Notes under the pieces: generated by a model
Database searches by the model: none
What the model saw: the letters and a program-made list of their open reading frames with translations, nothing else
What the model was told of the DNA's origin: nothing
Source: Paroedura picta
Taxonomy: Eukaryota > Chordata > Lepidosauria > Squamata > Gekkonidae
DNA length: 64,000 nucleotides
Reading direction: 5' to 3'
Assembly: GCF_049243985.1 (NCBI RefSeq)
Contig: NC_135371.1
Span: 4,055,501-4,119,500, forward strand
Made by a program: the position numbers and the translations under genes
In this document: positions 1 to 11,500 of the stretch, piece by piece
Numbering within the stretch: the first letter of the stretch is position 1
How the letters are laid out: every line of letters starts with the position of its first letter

Positions 1-150
1 TGACAGGAATGTTGATTCTGTGAACTTAGAACTGTCAACTTAGTGGGTGGGCAGAAGGGATTGTGTCAGTTGTGAATTTCCTGCATCCTGCCAAGAGTTG
101 GACTAGATGACCTTGGAGGTCCCTTCAAGCTCTATGATTCTATGGTTCTA
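1..150 (+). mobile_element. CR1 LINE 3' tip
   Basis: GTTGGACTAGATGACCTTGG then TCTATGATTCTATGGTTCT, the CR1 3' terminus. Confidence 0.75.
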
Positions 151-615
151 TACAGATACACACAGTTGTACATAACACAGTTTTACAGTCTTCAACAGTG
201 GGGTAAAAAACCTGTGAGTAACAGAAATAATGAAAAATTAATGCTGCCATTTCCCCTTACCCGTGTACTAACAGATGTTTTGAGTATGCCAAACAGATAT
301 TCTTTTACGACTTTTAAACACTTTTGAGCTCTAATAATAAATTGTTGCTATTTTTCTCCATTTGGTTTGAACCCTAACCGGTGGGGTTCTGGCCTGTCTT
401 CGAGGTTGGGTTTTTGTTCGTGTTGTTTGTTGTAACTATTAACTAAACACATTAAATCATGCAAATATCCCTAGCAGGATCCTAGTTTCAGCAAGTGATA
501 CACAGCATCTATAGACCACAGATGCTAGTTGCAGAAGATTCTGTTTGCAGAAGGGACCCTGGGAAAGGAGAAGACAGAGACACGGTTGAGCTACAACCTG
601 ACAGAACATTGTTAC

Positions 616-736
616 CCAGCAAGCTTCTATCCACAGTGTCTTCCAGATTAGTTTCAATGCAGAATTGTCTCTGCCTGCTTTCGGATGGATCCCGGCCTCC
701 CTCCGAGATACTCACAGAAGCCTCTTCCAAGGGAAC
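616..736 (-). CDS. Gene A KRAB-position exon, degenerate
   Basis: A 121-bp open exon between acceptor TGATTTCAG (ending at 737) and donor GTAAC (611-615). It reads VPLEEASVSISEGG and ends RSLLG. Size, phase (0 to 1) and the opening VPLEE match the equivalent exon of gene D. KRAB-A hallmarks (EEW, LYRDVMLENY) are absent, so classical TRIM28 binding is not expected. It was found by matching splice phase and length, not by strong similarity. Confidence 0.65.
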
Positions 737-3700
737 CTGAAATCATAGAATAGAATCCTAGAAAGAGTTGGAAGGGACCATGCAGGCCACCTAGTTCAAC
801 CCCCTGCTCAATGCGGGATCAGCCTAAAGCATCCATGATAATTATCTATCCAATAGTTGCTTAAACACCACCAATGAGGGGGAGCTCCCCACCTTCCACT
901 GCTGCATTACTCTGAACCCCCCACCCCTCCAATATCTAGCTGGTTATGTTGGGGCCTTCTCCTCTGCTGCCAACAGGAACTACTCTCTGCCCTCCTCCAA
1001 GTGACCATTTTTCAAATACTTCAAGAGAGCCATCCTGTCCCCTCTCAACCTCCTCTTTTCCAGGCTGAATATTCTCTAGTCCCTCAGCCTTTCCTCACAG
1101 GGGCTGGTCCCCAGGCCCCAGATCATCCTCGCTGCTCTCCTCTGAACACTCTCCATGTTGTCCACGTCATTTCTGAAGTGGGGCCTCCAGAACTTGCACA
1201 AACACTGGGGTCTGAGCAATGCTGTAAACAGTGGGACGATGACATTTTACAATTTAGATGTGATGCCTTTCTTGGTACAGCCCAGTACTGTATTCACCTT
1301 CTTTGCTACTGCATCACACTGACCGTTTACGCACTGGGAACTTCACTGCCCCAGCTCTCGTGCAGGAGTACAAATTGAGGGTGGGTGAGGTGCACCAGGC
1401 AAAATGCTCCCCCATGTGGGTGCAGGAAGAGGTGGGACAACCTGCCATGACTAAAACTCCAGCCTGCAGCCCAGCATGAAACCTCCAGTGCATAAACGGT
1501 CACTGTCTGATCATATTTAGTTTCGTTCCCAAGTCCTTCAGTCTTTTCCCAGGCAGAGTTGTTCAGCGGTGGAACAGGCTGCCTAAGGAGGTGATGATAT
1601 TGGGCAGAAAGGAGAAATAAGGGTGCAATCAATCAATCAATCAACCAACCAACCAACCAATAAGTATGCCAGCTTGGTGTAGTGGTTAGGAGTGCGGGCT
1701 TCTAATCTGTTGAGCCTGGTTTGATTCCACACTCCTCCACATGCAGCCAGCTGGGTGACCTTGGGCTCATCACAGCCCTGATAGTGCTGCACCCAGAGAA
1801 GTTTTGTCAGAGCTCTCTAAGCCCCATCTCCCGTCACAGGGTGTTGTGGGGAGAGGAAGTAAAGGCAATTGTAAGCTGCTTAGATACTCTTTCTGGTAGA
1901 GAAAAGCAGAATATAAGAACCAGTTCTTCTAAATGAACAAACAAACAAATGCATTAATCCATTCCATGAGGGAGAGCTCAGATATTGAATTTTAAAATAA
2001 CAGAATCTTCTGGAGGGGACAATTTTTCCTAAAAATCCTGAATCATCCTGGCTCACATACAATTGACTGCCCCACATTTGGGGGAGATGAGAGAACTGTG
2101 AGGTTCTAATAAAAATGCAGCGCTTTGGGCTTTATGCCACATCTGCAACTCTTTGGGCTTTACACCACATCTGGCCTGCAGCTCCTCACCTGAGGTCCTG
2201 TAGGCATAGAAACAACACAACAAATTTGCCTCACCTGCTCTTCCTGTCTTTGGGCCTCTCTCTGCCTTGAGAGGAGCTCCTCAGCCAGGGACACCGCCTG
2301 GGAGCAGCTCTGGGGTCCACTCTCCTGCACCTGGCTCTGGATCTCTGGCGGCAGGATGCTCAGCAGTTGCTCCAGGATCAACATCTCCAAGATCTGCTCC
2401 TTGGTGCACTTCTCCACCCTCAGCCACCGATAGCAAAGTTCCTGGAGCCGGCTGTGCGTTCCTCTTGGCCCGTCGGACTCTTGGTAACAAAAGTGCCTAA
2501 AGTGTTGGCGAATTTTCTCCCTGCTGATGGCGTCCCCTTTCAAGATGGCTGCCTTCACTTTCCCATAATCCTCTCTGTCTCTGGCCCCCAAACTGACAAA
2601 GGCGTGCTGGGCTTCTCCGCTGAGGGCCGGCAGGAGTCGTGTCACCCACTCTTCCTGGGGCCACCGGCAGGCTTCGGCCACTTGCTCAAAGGAGGCCAGG
2701 AAGCCCCTGGTGTCCTCCCAGGGTGAAGGTTTCTCGGGCAAATGGGAAACTGTCCACTGAGACCGAGAAGAGTCCACTGTCCTGAGAAACTCCTGCCATT
2801 GGACTTCCCACTGCTGAGGAGAACCCTCTGCTGGTTCCTGTTTGACGGCTTCTCCTGCTCTCCTTTGCAGGAAGTCTTTGACATATCCAGCCTGGAGGAC
2901 ATGAAGAGATTTTTCGGACTTCTTCTTGGAGGGGTGTCTTAGGAGGTATTGTGCTTCCATTTTCTTCCCCTGGGTGACCCCACAAAGATATGAGTTTGCA
3001 CAGCACAGAACTCAAGAACATTTGCTTTAAACAGACATGGTGACCCTTGATCAAAAAATGGGTGAGAAAGCCAGACAATTTAAAACAGTGACCCTCAGGT
3101 CTGGAAGTTGCCATTTAATGCAGCCAGCTGGGTGACCTTTGGCTTGTCACAGTCCTGCCAGAGCTGTTCCCATAGGGCAGTTCTCTCAGAGCTCTTTCAG
3201 CCTTACCTACCTCACAGGGCGTCTGTTATGGGGGGAGGAAGGGAAGGTGATTGTAAGCTGCATTGAGACTCCTTTGGGTAGTGAAAAGTGGGGTATAAAA
3301 ACCAACTTTCTTCACACATCATTTTCTAATTATCCAAACATTATGAGAAAATTTCCTTTATATTTTGTATTTCACATTCTCACATATTTAATTTGTGAAA
3401 TGTATGGCTCCAAATTCTGAAAATGTATCATATCGATTCCCAAAAAAACTTTGGTTAAAAGGAGAAAAGCTCACCTGCCATCTTTCCCATTACAATATCA
3501 CCAACTTTGTCTTTCTTTGCTATAGAAATCTACGTCACTTACCTATCAAACAATTCTACAGAAACCCATGTGGTGTTACTCCTTCACACTGTGGGTTCCT
3601 TTATATTTTCATTTGTATCTTGGGATCTTTGTGAGTGAACAATATCATGTTAAAAGCGAATATCTTTTCTATTATCCAACCAGGAAAGATTTCATTTTTC

Positions 3701-4390
3701 CATAACTTCACAGATACCGTAACAACCCTAATTGTAAGACAATCACCCTTTAAAAATGGTATACCCCCAAAAAAGTTGTTTTGTATTGTACATCACTGTA
3801 ACTTTTATGCACAACTAGAAGAGGAAGAGTTGGTGTTTATATCACCCTTCTAGAGGTGCCAACCTCCAGGTGGTACCTGAGGATCCCCTGGAATTATAGC
3901 TTATATATATCCAGATTAAAGAGATCAGTTTCCCTGGAGAAAAGGGCTGCTTTGGAGGAAGGATTCCTTAGCATTGTACTCCACTAAAGTCCCTCCCTGC
4001 TGCCCCAAATTCTGCTCACTCCCAGCTTCATCCCAAGTCCCCAAATATTTCCCAACCCAAACAGGGGAAAGAACTCTCACCTGGAGATCAGCTGTAAACT
4101 TCAGTCCCCACCTGAAGGCTGGCAAAGGTGAAAAGTAGGAACGGGGGATCAGTCTCATGGGGAGGGGAAACACCTTTCTCCTGCCCCCTCTTTCCTGCCT
4201 TTCCCCCTCCCCAAACAACACCGTTCTTCTCTCACCTGTCTGATCCAGACTCTCCTCTTTCTCCAAAGGACAAGCAAAGCGAACCTGTCCTGTCCCCTCC
4301 CACAGGAAAAGACTCTCCCCCCTTATTATTGTTTTTCCTCATGTCTCTCCTGCCCTGTCTAGGAAGCGATGCTCTGTCGACTTAACCCCT
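616..4390 (-). CDS. Gene A: SCAN zinc-finger gene, 3' part outside window
   Basis: Minus-strand gene with three exons visible: a noncoding leader (4236 to about 4390), a SCAN exon (2235-2969, ATG at 2958-2960) and a KRAB-position exon (616-736). The SCAN exon gives 242 codons and ends in phase 0; the next is 121 bp and ends in phase 1, as in genes D to F. No C2H2 fingers occur in 1-615, so the finger exon must lie beyond the left edge. The product should be a nuclear SCAN protein that pairs with itself or other SCAN proteins; DNA binding cannot be judged. A SCAN-only gene without fingers remains possible. Confidence 0.8.
740..1345 (-). mobile_element. CR1 LINE 3' end, reverse
   Basis: Begins AATCATAGAATAGAATCC and runs through the CAACCTCCTCTTTTCCAGG region of ORF2. 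Lies between the KRAB-position and SCAN exons of gene A. Confidence 0.88.
1625..1662 (+). repeat. (AATC)n/(AACC)n microsatellite
   Basis: About nine tetranucleotide repeats. Confidence 0.9.
1672..1935 (+). repeat. tRNA-headed SINE, near full length
   Basis: Head GCCAGCTTGGTGTAGTGGTT with a tRNA-like B box (GGTTTGATTCC), body CCAGCTGGGTGACCTTGGG, tail TATAAGAACCAGTTCTTCT. It serves as type copy for the window's main SINE. Confidence 0.85.
2235..2969 (-). CDS. Gene A SCAN exon with capsid-like N-terminal extension
   Basis: The open frame runs from ATG at 2958-2960 to the donor GTGAGG at 2229-2234. Residues 39-43 (VKQEP) form a likely SUMO-acceptor site. Residues about 50-145 match the extra block seen in all minus-strand neighbours ([46 protein letters not shown]). 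Residues about 146-232 are SCAN ([52 protein letters not shown]). The acceptor is the CCCAG just before the exon. Unlike D and F, the leader part of this exon is very short (about 9 bases). Confidence 0.85.
3120..3320 (+). repeat. tRNA-headed SINE, 5' truncated
   Basis: CAGCCAGCTGGGTGACC to TATAAAAACCAACTTTCTTC; in intron 1 of gene A. Confidence 0.8.
4236..4390 (-). promoter_or_regulatory. Gene A leader exon and shared promoter motif
   Basis: A donor GTGAGA at 4230-4235 ends a probable noncoding first exon. At its 5' side (4358-4390) is the motif shared by genes A to G: on the coding strand GGGGTTAAG, about 20 bases, then TTCCTAGA. Start site not mapped. Confidence 0.5.
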
Positions 4391-4464
4391 TTGGGACCAG
4401 GGCCAGCGCACAACCGGATGCTCTTCCGGAAGGGCAGCCAGGCAGAAAGCAAACAGGGCCTATT

Positions 4465-4590
4465 CTGCAGACAGTAGATAATGAACTTTCAATGCACTTT
4501 AGAAGTAGATTTTCCTGTTCTGCACAGGAAAATCCAGCTGCCAAAGCACATTGAAGGTGCATTATCCTATGTGTGCGGAATGGGCCCTGG
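4465..4590. mobile_element. Palindromic MITE, CACTTTCAATGCAC family
   Basis: Ends GGGCCTATTCTGCA and TGTGCGGAATGGGCCC, with an inverted interior (TAGATAATG..CATTATCC) around CACAGGAAAATCCAGCTG. Superfamily unknown. Confidence 0.75.
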
Positions 4591-5746
4591 TGTCTCTGGG
4601 GCACTTGGGAAAGGTGCTCCGTGCAGGTATAGTTTTGCCACCAATAAAGAGAATCTGTGCCATGGCACTAAAAAGAATATCTCAGTCTCATATGGAATGG
4701 TGATTTTAATCTTCTTTCATGATATCGCCAGGTATATAAACTGATTAGATCCAGGAGCCAGGAGCCAGCTGCTAGTTGGCTAATTGCACATGCAGGATTT
4801 TAGACTTTTTTTTGAATAAATTTATAAATGTACAGAGGGGGAAACCCTGCCCCATGCCATGCCATTCCACATCCCTTAATAACTTTAGGATTCCCAGATT
4901 TGAGTTTCCATCAGATTGTAGCCACTTTGGGGCAGAAAGGCACAATATAAATGTAGTGAAAAAATAAATAGGAATTTAGGAAGCTTATTTACAGGAAGGT
5001 GGTTTCGAACATTTAAATAAAACTAAGGGGTTTTGGTTCTTTTGCTGCTCAGTAAGAGAAATCATTCCTGTCAAGATCTTTGTTTCCCTCCCCAAAAGAT
5101 ATACTCTTTTTGTTGCCTCCCTTCCTTCCTGCCATTCAGCAGAGGTTCCGATTTCAGAGGGGAACAAGCTGAGATTTCTGCTTTAGGCAGGCAAGGGAAA
5201 ACAGGAGAGCAATCCAAGCTGACCAATGTAGTTTTATAGCACACACACACACCCCCGCTCGCCTCTCCACAAATAAAAAGCAGAATCTGTACAGTTTTAA
5301 TAGCAAAAGTGTGAATGAAAAAAAATTCTTCCCATCGCTACAAAACATGTCAGGGCCCTGATGTCTGGATGTATAAAACTCTTGCGCTGGTCTTGGAAGA
5401 GTGGCTTAGAAATCTAAGTAGTAATAATAATAAAATAACAATAACTTGGCAAAGCTTTGGGTTCACTACATATGAGAACGGGGATGGGACTCTCAGCATA
5501 GAGGAACCAACTCTACATTTTCAGTCCCGATCTCTTGATTCAGGAATATGGGCTGAGATACGAACCCTCCAGCTCCTCAACCCATTTTAGGAACTGACAG
5601 CGGTGTCCTTGGCACATTAGTAACCTCAGTGCTGAAATACAGCAGGTGCATTTTCTTCTCGCAGATGAAGGCAGGTAAGAAAAAAGGCTGCCAGGATCAG
5701 GTTATGCGCATGGCTTTTCTCCAAGTGCTAAACTATGAGCAGGTCT
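4591..5746. other. Gene-free stretch left of unit 1
   Basis: AT-rich, with a short CA run at 5240-5254. Nothing else recognised. Confidence 0.5.
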
Positions 5747-5862
5747 TATTCCGCACACATAGTTAATGTACTTTGGAAGTACATTATCCAGTTCCGCACA
5801 AGAAAAGCCAGCTGCAAAAGCACAGTGAAAGTGCATTATCCAGCGTGTGCGGAATGGGCTCT
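5747..5862. mobile_element. Palindromic MITE, CACTTTCAATGCAC family
   Basis: TATTCCGCACACATAG start and CGTGTGCGGAATGGGC end; lies at the left end of unit 1. The unit 2 partner (15072-15125) keeps only the right half. Confidence 0.7.
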
Positions 5863-6173
5863 TTTTTAAGCACTACACCCACCAGGCAAAGGAAGGAAGC
5901 TTCAGTTGAGTTCGGGACCACAGTACGTTTGAGGGAAACTACCCAAAAACCAGCTGCTAGAAAACCCCTCCTAATAAGGACAAAGTTTTAAAAGAGGCAA
6001 TTTTTATTGTTTTATTGCTGTAAAAATGTTCTAAGGTTACTGTTTTAAACTTTGGGGTCAACCGCCTTCAGCCCACCAGAAAAGGGCGGTATAGAAATAA
6101 AATATGCATTTATTATTTGTACGTTAGCCCCCTACCCTACTAATGCTGATTTTGTAGTTACCTTTTCATACAA

Positions 6174-6480
6174 GCATAGAGTTGGAAGGGGCCATACAGG
6201 CCACCTAGTCCAACCCCCTGTTCAATGCAGGATCAGCCTCAAGTATCCAAGGCAAATATCTATCCAGTCACTGCTTGAAGACAGAAAATGGGGTGGGGGG
6301 GGGAGGCAGCTGATTCCATTGCTGAACTACTCGGACTGTGAAAATGTTTCCCCTGATATCTAGCCACGCACCATTCTACACGCTGTTTAAAGTCATGGTT
6401 GTGGGTCTTCTCCTCTGCTGCCAACAGGAAATGCTCCTTGCCCTTCTCTTAGAAACAGCTTTCCACTTTAAAAAACAACT
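6174..6480 (-). mobile_element. CR1 LINE 3' end in unit 1
   Basis: GAGTTGGAAGGGGCCATACA onward; its unit 2 partner is 15445-15780. A second CR1-like piece follows at 7358-7555 (partner 16630-16850). Confidence 0.8.
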
Positions 6481-6689
6481 CTGAGGAAGACCGGGTGGAG
6501 GTTTGGGGGTGTATAACGGATTTCCCCGTCGTTTCAGACTGACCCTGTTTTAGGAACCAGCTGCTAGCAGACTTTATTTACCTGTTCATACAGACTCACT
6601 TGCAGCAGGTTAGCAAAGCATGGTTGAGTCCCTTTTGAAGGAAGCTGCTGTCTTCTGCTTTCCACCCCTTTGTGGCGCTTCTGTATCAC

Positions 6690-7285
6690 TCAGGTGTGCT
6701 GTTTAAAATGCCCACAGTCCTTCCTACAACACTGCCCCCCGCCCAGGGCCTTTTTTGCCACATGAACTTCTGCGGACTTTTGGGGAAATGTTCTAGGTAC
6801 AGAACTTTTCATTATAGCAGCACCACTGAGATGCCTGGACTCCGTTGGCTCCATCTCTATGGTGCTGCTGGTTCAGCACTACAGCACTCAACTGAGATTA
6901 CAGCCTTTCTCAACTTTTTTATCACTGAGAACCCCCTGAAACATTCTTCAGCCAGTGAGAAACCCAGGAAGTGGTGCGATCGTGCAGAATATGGTTGGGA
7001 AGCACAGGTGTGTACATGGCCACCTGGAGGCCTTCCACTTCCCACCCCCTCCAGGCCCATCAGTGGCCATTTGGGGAGGAGACAGCAGGTTGACATGCCC
7101 ATAGGTGGTCTTGTCGTCCGATAAATGTTTACATGTTTACAAATTCTTGTAATCTACATTTCACCATCCATTTTCATCCTATGTCTATGACAAGCAGCCC
7201 AGTTTTCAGCTTGTTTCGAATGTGTTCACCTTCAGACACAACAGTTCCAAAACTAGCTTGTTGTGTTGGCGTAAGATGATCCAAA
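6690..7285. other. Segment in unit 1, missing from unit 2
   Basis: Unit 2 reads straight from TGTATCAC into GGATCAATTGAGGAGC near 16565. The segment contains a repeat copy (6893-7140) and no gene. Confidence 0.7.
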
Positions 7286-7667
7286 ATACTGGCGGATCAA
7301 CTGAGGAGCAAAGACTGCCATACATGGAACTATTGTGTCTGAAGACGAACACAACCATGGAATCATAGAATAATAGAGTGGGAAGGGACCCCCTGGGTCA
7401 TCTAGTCCAACCCCCTGCACGATGCAGGACACTAACAACCCTATCGCTCATCTACTGTAACCTGCCACCCCCTTGAACCTTCACAGAATCAGCCTCTCCG
7501 TCAGATGGCTCTCCAGCCTCGATGGATTTCACCACCTCCCGAGGAAACCAAAACAAGCTGAAAACTCTGCTGCTTGTCATAGGCACAGGAGGAAAATAAT
7601 AATGAAATGCACGTATATTTTATAATAAAAGCGGCCTTAGGCCCAAACAAGGACTGCGAGTATTCCT

Positions 7668-7797
7668 CAGGGGTAGCCTAACTGTGGCTCTCCATGGACT
7701 ACAGTTACCATGGGCCCCTGCCAGCATGGCCGACTAACAAGGGCTCATGGTTATTGTATTGTAGGACATTTGGAGAGCCACAGTTTGGCCACCCATG
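7668..7797. mobile_element. Diverged hAT MITE next to gene B stop
   Basis: Starts CAGGGGTAGCC; the right end is the inverse of CATGGGTGGCC; arms AACTGTGGCTCTCCA. No clean target duplication. Ends 2 bases before the stop codon on the plus-strand map. Confidence 0.75.
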
Positions 7798-7799
7798 CT

Positions 7800-8599
7800 C
7801 TATTCTGTGTGGGTTCGCTCATGTTTGATCAGCAGCCACTTCTGACTGAAGCCCTTCTCGCAAAGAGAGCATTTAAAGGGTCTCTCCCCCGTGTGGGTTC
7901 TCTCGTGTCTGAGGAGGTCCGACCGCTCAAAGAAGGTTTTCCCGCAGGCCGAGCACTGGTATGGTTTCTCCCCTGTGTGCTTCTTCTTGTGTTTGATGAG
8001 GTTCCAGCTATAAACAAAGCCCTTCCCGCAGGTCGAGCATTTGTAGAGCTTCTCTCCCCCATGGGTCTTTTCGTGTTTGATGAGGAGGGAATTACGAGTG
8101 AACCGCTTCCCGCAGGCAGAACACTGGAAGGGTTTCTCCTCAGCCTGGGTTCTCTCATGAAATATCAGGCTCGGCCTCGGGCAGAAAGTCTTCCCGCCGT
8201 ACAAGCATTTCCGCGGTTTGTCCGACGTGTGTATCCGCGGATGCCGCATCAGCAGGTCCTTGCGAACGACACTCCTTCCAGGACGTGAGGAGATGTCCTG
8301 ATTTGGGGGTCCTTCGTGTCGGGGAAGGGCCAGCTCTTCTCCGAAGGCTCCCTCAGCAGCCGCCGGAGGCTCATCTTTGGGCCCTGCTAGGTTTTCAATG
8401 AGGACTTTCTTTGCCCCACCAGAACTGGGATGGCTCAGCCTGTTCCTTGGGTGGGCTCTCTTCTGCCCATCCTCAGATCTTCCCCCTCCCTCAGAAATAG
8501 ACTCCGTCGCTCTCCTTCGGAAACTGCCACCCGTTTCTGCGAGCTCCAAACAGTCTATAGGACTGGTTTTCTCTTGATGTTTTCTCACCTGCATGTAAC
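7800..8599 (-). CDS. Gene B zinc-finger exon (4 intact, 2 decayed C2H2)
   Basis: Acceptor TTCCCAAAAG with a strong pyrimidine tract gives the correct phase; the more obvious-looking ATGCAG site nearby would put the frame into a stop. After an acidic linker come a half finger ([15 protein letters not shown]), a finger with its second Cys replaced (CLYG) and its last His replaced by Gln, then four standard fingers starting FQCSAC, YKCSTC, YQCSAC and FKCSLC. The stop follows at once after the last finger (HTE), where the linker TGEKP would start. A hAT MITE (7668-7797) ends 2 bases from the stop. Confidence 0.92.
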
Positions 8600-11500
8600 C
8601 TTTTGGGAATAAAAACAGAAAGGGAGGAGAAAGAAGAACTTTGTTTGTGTCTTTCAGAAGCCTTTTCTATTGCTTTTGAGGATGTTTTAAGCTCTTTAAT
8701 ATGGTCTACTTCTAGACTGGGGGCAGCCAAATGGTGGCCATCCAGATGTCTATGGACTACAATTCCCATGAGTCCCTAGTCCATCAACATTTGGCTACCC
8801 CTGTTCTAGGCTGTTCCATGAATATAATTTTAGGTTAGGGGATTTCATGCTGTTTTTAGGCCTTGGGGTGATTTGATTGTGTATTACTACCACTACTACC
8901 TCACACTGCTTCTTAACTTATTAGATTCAGGTGGGTAGCTGTGTGGGTCTGAAGTAGCAGAACAAAATTTGAGTCCAGGGGCACCTTTAAAACCAACAAA
9001 GCTTGATTCACAGTATGAGCTTTCGTGTGCATGCACACTTCTTCAGATATTATGTCCTGGCACGGAAGTGTTCGGTTCATACCGAGGCAAAGTGTAAGAG
9101 TATATTTACAGGCAGCATTATGAAAATGGGTAACTAATTCCAGAGATGGGGAAATATCAGCAATTTGGATTTGTTTCCATTCACTTGAGACGGGATTGCA
9201 TGGGGAACGTTTTATGTACAATAAAGATGTGCACATTAAAAGAATTATGAGCACATATATAATCAATTGCTAGCAGTGGTTAGCACCTTTTAGTTTTAAG
9301 CAGAATTTGCTGAAATGCTTGCCGCCAGGTTGGCAGAAAGATATTATCTAAAGTTCCGCAATGAACCATCTGTTCCAAAATCCCTGTTCTAGGTGTGACG
9401 GTGGGCTTTAGCAAGAAGCCCGTACAGGAGTTCCAACACAAGACCAGTAACATACATAACCATCAGCAGCCTACATTCCGCACACAATAGATAATGCACT
9501 TTCAATGCACTTTAAAAGTAGATTTAGCTGTTCTGCATGGGAAAATCCAGCTGCCAAAGCACATTGATAGTGCATTACTTATGGTGTGCAGAATGGACCC
9601 AGGACAGGACGCAACACATACGGATAAAACCTAGGGATGTGCGCTTCGGCTCGGTTCGGCTGTCTCGGGCTTCAGTAATTGCCAAGGCTAATGAACTGAG
9701 CCAAAGCACACAGGGATAGAACCCACCAACCACAGAACGGCCTATCACAATACTCACCCTGAAGCCTGGCTTCCTCATTGGCCACTGGCAGGGCCTCCTG
9801 CGATGGCTGCCTCTCCCTACGCCCAGTCAGAGCCAGCTCCGCCTCGAAGGGAATCACAGCCGCCTCCTTGTGCTTCGTCAGCGTCTGAAAGAGCAGAAAT
9901 GGACGGGGAAAGCTCGGGCCACGCCTTCAACACAACAGAGCAGCCTTTGACCCTAGGGCAACCGGAGCTCAACCCAGGGCTAAGATGGCCACCTGCTGAC
10001 ATTTGAGGGGGATTTGGCTCAGTGGCAAAGCATGTTTTTGGCACACAGAAGGCCCCAGGTATCAATTCCCAGCATCCCCAGTTTAAAAAGAATGAGACAG
10101 CCCATGCATGTAACTCAATCAAAGGCAGGTTTATTTAGAGAGGTGGAGCCCTAGCTCAGTCAGAGAGCTTCTGCTTGGCATGCAGAAGGGTCGGACTCAT
10201 TTAGGGAGAGGGCCACAACTTAGTGTTGGAGGCTTCGCTTTGTATTCAGGAGGTCCCGGGTTCAGTCTCCAGTACTCCAGCTGAAAGGATCTCGACTTAC
10301 ATATGATGGGAAAGTCCTCTCCTGGAGACCCACTTTCTGACAGATTAAACAAGAATGACCAAGGGTCTGACTCAGAGGAACTTCCTGTGCCCACCCCAGA
10401 TTCCCTCCCGTGACTGACCAGGGTGAAACCAGCTTGGTGTAGTGGGTAAGAACGGCAGCTAGCAATCTGGAGAACTGGGCTGGATTCCCCACTCCTCTTC
10501 CACATGCAGGCAGCCTTGGGCTAGTGCACAGTCCTGTTAGCTCTGTTCTCACAGAGCAGTTCTGTCAGAGCTCTAGTAGCCTCACCCACCTCACAGGGCG
10601 TCTGTTACAGGGAAAGGAAGGGAAAGCAATTGTAAGCTGCTTTGAGGACTCTCAAATAGAGTATAGAGAATAGAAAGCAGGGTACAAAAACCCAAGCTCT
10701 TCTCATCTCACCTGCGGCTTCCCTCTGTGGGCCTCCCGTTGCATCTGCAGGAACTCCTCGGCCAGGGCCACTGCTTGGGAGCAGGTCTCTGGGCCGCTCT
10801 CCCTCACCCAGCTCTGGATCTCCGGGGGCAGGATGGTCAAGAACTGCTCCAGAATCAGGAGCTCCAGGATCTGCTCCTTGGTCTGCCTCTTCACCCTCAG
10901 CCAGCCATGACAGAGTTCCTGGAGCCGGCTGTACGTCCCTCTCGGCCCCTCAGCCTCCTGGTAGCAGAAGCGGCGGAAGTATTGGCGCTGCCTCTCCCTC
11001 CACATGGCGTCCCCTCGCAAGATGGCTGCCTTCACCTTGGCATAGTCGCCTCTGTCCCGGACATCCAAGTTGCTGAACGCCTGTTCGGGTTCCCCGCTGA
11101 GGGCCGGCAGGAGCCGGGTCACCCACTCTTCCTGGGGCCACCGGCAGGCTTCGGCCACCTGCTCAAAGGAAGCCAGGAAGGCCTTGGTGTCGTCCCAGGG
11201 GGTGGGTTCCTGAGGCAACTCCGCAATCACCCACCTGGACTGAGGCCTCTCCACCGTCTTTAGAAACTCCTGCCACTGGACTTCCCACTGCTCAAGGGAG
11301 CCATCGGCTGGCTCCTGTTTCACCAGAATTCCTTCCGGTATTCCTTCCAAGACCTGCCCGAGAGTGCCCACCTGGAGCAGGTGAACGTCTGCTCTGCCTC
11401 CTTTGGTGCCCCGCTCTTGGGGCCCACTCGCTGACTCTTCCTCCTCCATTTTCATCGCAGACTCTCTCACGGTCACAGTCTCTCAGAGCGAAGGTGTCCT

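Noticed and set aside
10140-10200. Possible tRNA genes in the AGCTCAGT..GTTCAATCC stretches
   Set aside because: Only the promoter boxes of tRNA remain; no complete acceptor or anticodon stems. These are SINE heads.
10727-11263. 178-codon plus-strand open frame (same at 19595-20131)
   Set aside because: Antisense shadow of the SCAN exon; its composition ([10 protein letters not shown]..) is the reverse of conserved coding sequence.
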